From the NCBI GenBank assembly GCA_016648135.1, contig JADDOH010002066.1, forward strand, positions 62,001 to 126,000: a DNA stretch of 64,000 nt, read 5' to 3'. The notes under the pieces are model-generated. The model had not been told where the DNA came from and made no database searches. It saw nothing but the letters and a program-made list of their open reading frames with translations. Each line of letters starts with the position of its first letter. Within the stretch, counting starts at the first letter, position 1. The stretch is from Agrypnia vestita. Taxonomy: Eukaryota > Arthropoda > Insecta > Trichoptera > Phryganeidae. Positions 58,695 through 64,000 of this stretch are shown piece after piece. A program made the position numbers and the translations under genes.

Positions 58695-59205
58695 CACCAC
58701 AAAACTACACACCACTGTTTTCAAGACAAAAATGAAAATATCAACATGATTCGGGGCCAATGGTCTGTTTATCATATTAGTAGGTACCTACATACACAAT
58801 TATTTATTCATCTCATATATGTTTATTTTTATATTGATATTATCTATTATCTGTTACTCGTCAAAAATGACGAAAAATTGGTTCACGCCGTTGCTAAGCC
58901 CTAGTATATATTTAAATCATCTTTTTGGCGGTCTACGGAGAGGCGACCGTAGCCACATACGTTAATTGGTGGCCTGCGATTCAAGCCCCATCTCCGGCAA
59001 TTTTTTTAGCCGTGAATTCGTACGTAATTACTGACATTACACGAAATTACGAAGACAGACAGATGGACGGATGAACAGATAATGAAATTATTATGTTTGG
59101 TTCTTCAATTTTGCTTTTAAAAAATAATAATATAGTATATGTTGTATCCTGATATTTTCAACAAATTAGTGATGAAATCAAAGTGATTAGTAATGTCACC
59201 ACAAA
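58695..59205. mobile_element. Penelope-like terminal remnants facing each other
   Basis: Left: TTTCACCACAAAACTAC, AAAATATCAACATGATTCGG and GGGCCAATGGTCTG (a degraded hammerhead half, minus sense, 58740-58768). Right: TATCCTGATATTTTCAACAA and GTAATGTCACCACAAAATCA (plus sense). Between them, 58925-59010 has GGCGGTCTACGGAGAGGCGA and GCGATTCAAGCCCC, a tRNA-like B-box remnant, probably a nested SINE. Confidence 0.4.
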
Positions 59206-59639
59206 ATCATTTTGCTATCATTGAAGAATATTTTTCCGTCTCTTAGACTTGCCGTACTTTATGACTTCGATGTCCATCTGCGCCATCTGCAGATGTACTC
59301 ATAAAGCAGAGCGGTCTTCTTCTTTTTCTAATTTACCTCCCCTTTATATCGGACTTCAATATTAAGGACGACATTTTTAATGCAAGTGCACAAGCAGTCT
59401 GACCGAGAAATGGTTTAATCTATGGATAGCCGCTGGAGTAATATTAAAATATGGGAAAATACGTTTAATATTTATTCACGTCAATCTGATACTTTTATTA
59501 CTTAGTTTATTTTATTATTGTATCTCACGTAGGTAGGTACATACTACTGTTTATATTTGAGTGGGGAAAATTTAAAAACCCAACCTGGAAATAAGTATTG
59601 TCACGTGTTGTGGCTAGGGAAATTGATTAGCGATTTATT

Positions 59640-60140
59640 AATTAATGATTAATCAACTTTTCAATGTACAAAGTCACTTAAAACGAATTAAGCTTAACGC
59701 TTGTCTTTAAATAACACTATTTTATAAATAAATACTTTATTATCGCTGGGTAACACGTTTTTATCACTTGCTAAAATATTCCGTACTCGCACGTATTTTT
59801 TATCGCTTATTTCTTTCGCCAATTAGGTACTTCGCTCGATTATTCGCTTTATTTATTACTTCTCAGTTCACTACTGGCACACTGGGCATCTCGCGGCTCA
59901 CGCGTGCTTCACACTGAATCGACCTCTCAAATACAAGAACTCTACGCGGCGGCCTAATTCACGGTATTTATATCCAAAAACTGGATTATCGAACCTTCTA
60001 TATTTTTCTAGTGTTTAGGAGAAGGTTCTCGTGGCTTCTAGTCTTTTCCAGGTATTCCTCGAATGATGTAGCTAATTTCAGAATGTAGTGTATGTTACTA
60101 GAGGTTGATAATTATTACAAATGATTCTTTAATCTGTTTT
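59640..60140 (-). mobile_element. Penelope-like upstream region (unit C)
   Basis: On the minus strand from 60140: GAAATTAGCTACATCATTCG, AGGAATACCTGGAAAAG, CTAGAAAAATATAGAAGGTT, GTTTTTGGATATAAATACCG, CCCAGTGTGCCAGTAGTGAA, GCGAATAATCGAGCGAAGTA, GTGTTACCCAGCGATAATAA and TTCGTTTTAAGTGACTTTGT. It is a diverged inverted copy of unit B, about 500 bases long. Confidence 0.65.
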
Positions 60141-60661
60141 TGCCATTTATTTACAGTACTTATTATACAGCCACTAAAAATAATTTGCGGATAAGAATTA
60201 TAAAATGCTTCGAGTTCCTTTTAAAATATACTGTATATTTTTAAGTGAAATGGAATGATGGGTGAATACGTGTTTTGATATATTAAATTTTCTGTGGTTG
60301 TAAAAAATTGCTAATTATTTCGCATATAGCGTGATTTAAATGTTTTAGCTGTTTTAGCGATTAAAGCCATTTTTCTGATGAATAAAGCACGTACAATCGT
60401 CTAACTTTTCATCACCATATCAATTTTTTCAGGTATAATCTGATAAAAGTTTGATATTTTATGCCTAAATTCCGGCTTATCATAAAATGAATACATGTAT
60501 ATGATAGTTTTACGTTTTCAAGTCAATTAAGTTAAAACTTATTAAACTTTACCATAATGTTAAGAAATTTACTTTCAAAATAAAATTAAAGATTTAAAAA
60601 AAAAGTAACATAGTTTTAAAAATACAGTTATTTGTACAAATAAACGGAATACTGGAAAGGA

Positions 60662-60708
60662 ATAAAGCAATAAATGCCAGAATGGCAGAATAGCATTTAT
60701 TGCTTTAT
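60662..60708. repeat. 47 bp perfect-stem hairpin
   Basis: ATAAAGCAATAAATGC (60662-60677) and its exact complement (60693-60708) enclose a 15-base loop CAGAATGGCAGAATA. A 16 bp perfect stem is rare by chance. It abuts a MITE-A fragment. Confidence 0.7.
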
Positions 60709-60714
60709 ATATAG

Positions 60715-61010
60715 TCGCTTTTCGATCGTTACGTGCTATTTTACACACCTTTTCATTAATACCTCACGTCAGTTAGCCATTTTAATTCCAAAAAACATAT
60801 AAAATTCTAATGTTTTTTAATGACTTATTTATAAAAGAAATAAAGCGACACTTAATACTTACGCGACATGCATTCCCATACAACTAGGAAATTACACAGA
60901 TAAGACTTCCGTGCAGTGTTAAATGTATTGGCGAAGGCATTTCTACTAACTTAATAAGAAAAATATATTTTTGCGACTTATTCTTTCCCAGTATTCAACT
61001 ACTACACTCA
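60715..61010 (+). mobile_element. MITE-A long-form internal fragment
   Basis: GTGCTATTTTACACACCTTT, GTCAGTTAGCCATTTTAAT, GCATTCCCATACAACTAGGA, AATTACACAGATAAGACTTC and CAGTGCAGTGTT-like sequence align with 63115-63640, except that it lacks the roughly 210 bp insertion found there. Confidence 0.65.
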
Positions 61011-61739
61011 GATAATAGAATACAAATTTTATAGAATATTCAATTCATTTACATAAACACGGCAATCAAAATTTAATAACATCTTTCGGTGTTTACTTCT
61101 ACTGTATATAAAAATAAAAGTTCTTTATTTTCCAAGCAAACATCAAACACAATCATCAAGTTATTTAAAGAACATAGAAACGTGTAAATTTTTACGTAAA
61201 TGACAATAGATAAAGTGCTAGGTATTAACTTATCACACGATCTTTATAAATAATCCAACACGATGACAGGTAATATTTTATTTCATCTTAACAAAGTTGT
61301 TAACATGTAGCAGTCGTGTTTAATAGGACAAAACATATTTCTCATTGTCAAAATGTCTATCAATGTCATCTGTTATAGACAGTGGTATTGCATAATAATA
61401 ATGAAGTACCTAGATGTATACACAACATAGTATAAATATTTTTATATATCCAACGTTGTACACTTACATAATTATAAAGAACGTGTATTGCATGCAAATA
61501 TAAAAATAAATATAAGTGTATTCTATTATATTTATTTGAAAATGCATTTAGTAATGGCTGTGTGTATTATCGTAAGTCAGTAGGAAAATAACTTAACTGT
61601 ATGTAGATTATTTTTAATTCTGTTGTTTTTAATTAATGTTGAATATCCGTGATAAAGACACAGAAAATATATGGTTAAAACTGTCATCAGAATATTATGG
61701 ATATTTTCATATTTTTCAAAAATACAATACTTGCTTTTA

Positions 61740-62010
61740 TTCCTAGAGGGTACATCAAGATAATTTATAGATGTCTCATAGATAACGAAGATATTTATAT
61801 GGGAAAAGCGGTACAGAAGTATTTTTTTGGTTTTTAGATAATAATTTCTCTGTGTAAAGCGCCCTTGAGGTGAGTATTCGCGAAAACGGCGCTATACAAA
61901 TTATCAAATTATTATTATTATTATTATTATTATGGAGAGCTTACGTTACGCTCTAGTATGGCTGACTTAAGTTTACACAATGTAATGTTTACAATTCCAC
62001 CCATGATAGA
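61740..62010 (+). mobile_element. MITE-A copy interrupted by an L2-like LINE tail
   Basis: CTAGAGGGTACATCAAGATA, ATAGATGTCTCATAGATAAC, ATGGGAAAAGCGGTACAGAA, then the insertion, then ATGGCTGACTTAAGTTTACA, CAATGTAATGTTTACAATTC and CACCCATGATAGACTACCAC. The MITE order is preserved on both sides of the insertion. Confidence 0.65.
61836..61933 (+). mobile_element. CR1/L2-like LINE 3' end inserted in MITE-A
   Basis: TGTGTAAAGCGCCCTTGAGG, TGAGTATTCGCGAAAACGGC and GCTATACAAATTATC are nearly identical to 36521-36573, followed by (ATT)n. Only the last 100 bases of the LINE are present, a heavily 5'-truncated insertion. High identity between the two copies points to one source subfamily. Confidence 0.8.
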
Positions 62011-62899
62011 CTACCACTTTATCAAATTAAAAAAAAATTAAACATACTCAAAATATTTTGTCGGTATACATAAAACGAGTCTAAAAAACTTTAAAATTTA
62101 AATAACTTTCCGGTGTTCTAGTGTACATGTTAATAATTTGGAAAAATGTGATGTAAAATTATAAAAAAATTCTGCTTCAAAAACTCAAAAAATTAATTTC
62201 AATCTCATTTCCATCGGCGACATCTTAACTAGTTCATGAAGATGACAATTTTCAACCGCAGATGGCGGTAGTAAATACAAATCACATATTGAGCGAGTTG
62301 CACAAAAGTAACATATATACATACAACTTCAAAAATTTGATGATCAACACAATTATTAACGTGGAATTGGTGAGTATGTAACTGTTTTAAATTTTAACGG
62401 TTAAAATATTACCATCAAATACCATCCAGAAATATTTAATATTCGTTTAGTAAAGTTGTACTGTGTTAGATTTTCTGTTTTGCTAAGTAGAAAAAGTATT
62501 TTTTAAAATTAAAAATATTTTTTTTTTATTAAAAAATGTTCAAACATTTATTATATACAATGTAGGCATATTCAAACGATATATTAGACATTTTTCGACA
62601 CTTTACCCCTGTCTTACTATTTATGGTGACTCAATAAAAAAATAAAAACTACATTGTATTAATTTGATTAATGACATACATATTACGTAATAATAATTTA
62701 ATAACTGGACAACTTACTAGAAACACCTGCAGTCAGCATATATTGAGACAACGACTGTTAATTTTTGCATATGTTAAATATTTTAAAAGATTCAATTGTA
62801 TTTTATTATGCATCTTTTTTTAAAAAACAAGTACGAATTAATCAATTGCGCATAATATTTAACACGTATCGTCAGTGTAAACATGAAGTCATACAAAGA

Positions 62900-63965
62900 T
62901 GAAGCTATTATATAAAGGATGGTCCGGGGTTTATGACCTGTCTGAGCTAATCACTTTACATAATGTTGACAACGTTCACCAATTCCACCATAAGAACATC
63001 CACACATTATCAAAATTTAGAAGGTTGTATATATGAATACTGGAAATAAATAAGGCACTTGAGCCAGAATGTTCATTTTAAGATACAAGGTAAAAAGCGA
63101 ATATAGTATTTTTCGCTCTTCATGTGCTATTTTACACATATTTTCATTAATATTTTCAACACTACTATACGCCGGTACCTCGCGTGAGTTAGTCATTTTA
63201 ATACGAAAAACTATAATAAAACACTCATGTCGTTTAGTGTCTTAATTATAAAACAAAAATTGTGCAGATCTTAATAATTATGTGATACGCATTCCCATAT
63301 CTTGATTTTGTATGTATATTTTCTTTTCTTTTTATTTTATTTTAGATTTAGATTCTTTAATTGTTATTTTTTACTATTACATTAATACCATATGAGAATA
63401 ACTGCCACAGAACAGGTTTTTATCTAGTGTGGCAGTTATTAGTATATTGTATTAAGTAATGTAAATGTAAATAAACAATAAATAAAAAAATAAAAAAAAA
63501 AAATATATATATATAACTAGGAAATTAACACAGATAAGGCTTCAGTGCAGTGTTCCATAGTACTACCTAATCTGTATACCTACTTATCTTAAAAAAATAT
63601 TTTTGGCACTTTGCTTTCGCTGTATTCATTTCCAGTATTTATGTGTTTTAAACCAGTTTCTTTCATTTTCTGCTAGAAATATCTATAGTTCTTCCCATGA
63701 CATAATATAGGTGCCTACATAAATTATGCAGCTGGTAATGATACATTTATATTTTTAATGTGAAATATTAAGCAATATTTTTTTAACGAATGTATGATAT
63801 CTATTCTTCTCAAAGACTTCAATACACATTTCCCAAAAAAATTAAAAAAAGCTTCGCCTCTGCGGGACATTTATAATTTATCTTAATTGAAAATTATCCC
63901 TCTATGGACAAAATCCAGTAATTGTATTCTCAGTACATACATATAAACACATTGTTTGAAAATTT
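62900..63965 (+). mobile_element. MITE-A long form
   Basis: Starts within CTATTATATAAAGGATGGTC, then CGTTCACCAATTCCACCATA, AGAACATCCACACATTATCA, a long middle (63090-63640) and the inverted end: AGCTTCGCCTCTGCGGGACA, TTTATAATTTATCTTAATTG, ATCCCTCTATGGACAAAATC and TTCTCAGTACATACATATAA. The outermost left end is degraded. About 1.07 kb including a LINE insertion. No transposase was recognised, so the long form is also non-autonomous or decayed. Confidence 0.65.
63306..63515 (+). mobile_element. LINE-like 3' end inserted in MITE-A
   Basis: Absent from the paralogous site at 60885-60890, where GCATTCCCATA joins AACTAGGAAATT directly. The insert contains a perfect 13 bp hairpin, AATAACTGCCACA (63397-63409) with its complement at 63428-63440, and ends in TAAATAAACAATAAATAAAA plus poly(A) and (TA)n. 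A hairpin followed by an A-rich tail resembles the 3' ends at 30746-30808 and 11402-11500. Confidence 0.65.
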
Positions 63966-64000
63966 TTATGTTAGAAAAGTAACGATTTTGATGTTTTTAA

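Overview
The window looks like gene-poor nuclear DNA from an insect, most likely a moth or butterfly. The evidence is strong A+T richness, only short open frames, an interstitial (TTAGG)n tract (the insect telomere repeat), a cecropia-type mariner, several tRNA-derived SINE families, a Helitron-like element ending in CTAG, and many LINE 3' fragments. I found no host protein-coding gene, rRNA or convincing functional tRNA. The sequence reads as an intergenic desert or a very large intron. The order is inferred; no single diagnostic gene fixes it.

Layout. 0-9 kb: TTAGG tract, a G-rich island, SINEs of three families, a foldback MITE at 3.8 kb and a hammerhead-bearing foldback at 7.5 kb. 9-11.5 kb: two foldback hairpins, then a LINE C-terminal coding fragment split by a TA-flanked 1.1 kb mariner with an internal deletion. 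12-25 kb: SINEs, a hAT-type element with a perfect 8 bp target duplication (14.1-14.7 kb), and a 200 bp near-perfect palindrome with hammerhead-like motifs in both arms (22.9-23.1 kb). 25-41 kb: Penelope-like remnants, RTE-like, CR1/L2-like and other LINE 3' ends, and many copies of one MITE family (called MITE-A here). 41-48 kb: the richest set of unexplained G+C-rich islands, candidate conserved non-coding elements, plus a 262 bp foldback. 49-64 kb: another Penelope-like foldback, a 24 bp tandem repeat, a Helitron-like element with internal repeats, a head-to-head and tail-to-tail cluster of Penelope-like units (56.5-60.1 kb) and long MITE-A copies, two of which carry later LINE 3'-end insertions.

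Main observation. Six well-formed dispersed loci, plus a diverged second copy within the 22.9 kb palindrome, share the architecture of a type I hammerhead ribozyme: CTGANGA, a hairpin, GAAA, a tiny stem III (usually ACATGT), then a short stem I. Stem II, and in most loci stem I, change sequence but keep pairing. An extra A normally follows CTGANGA, which departs from the textbook core. Two loci are physically joined to coding remnants resembling the C-terminal end of a Penelope-like (GIY-YIG) retroelement, which points to the parent family. No computation was run; all alignments were made by eye.
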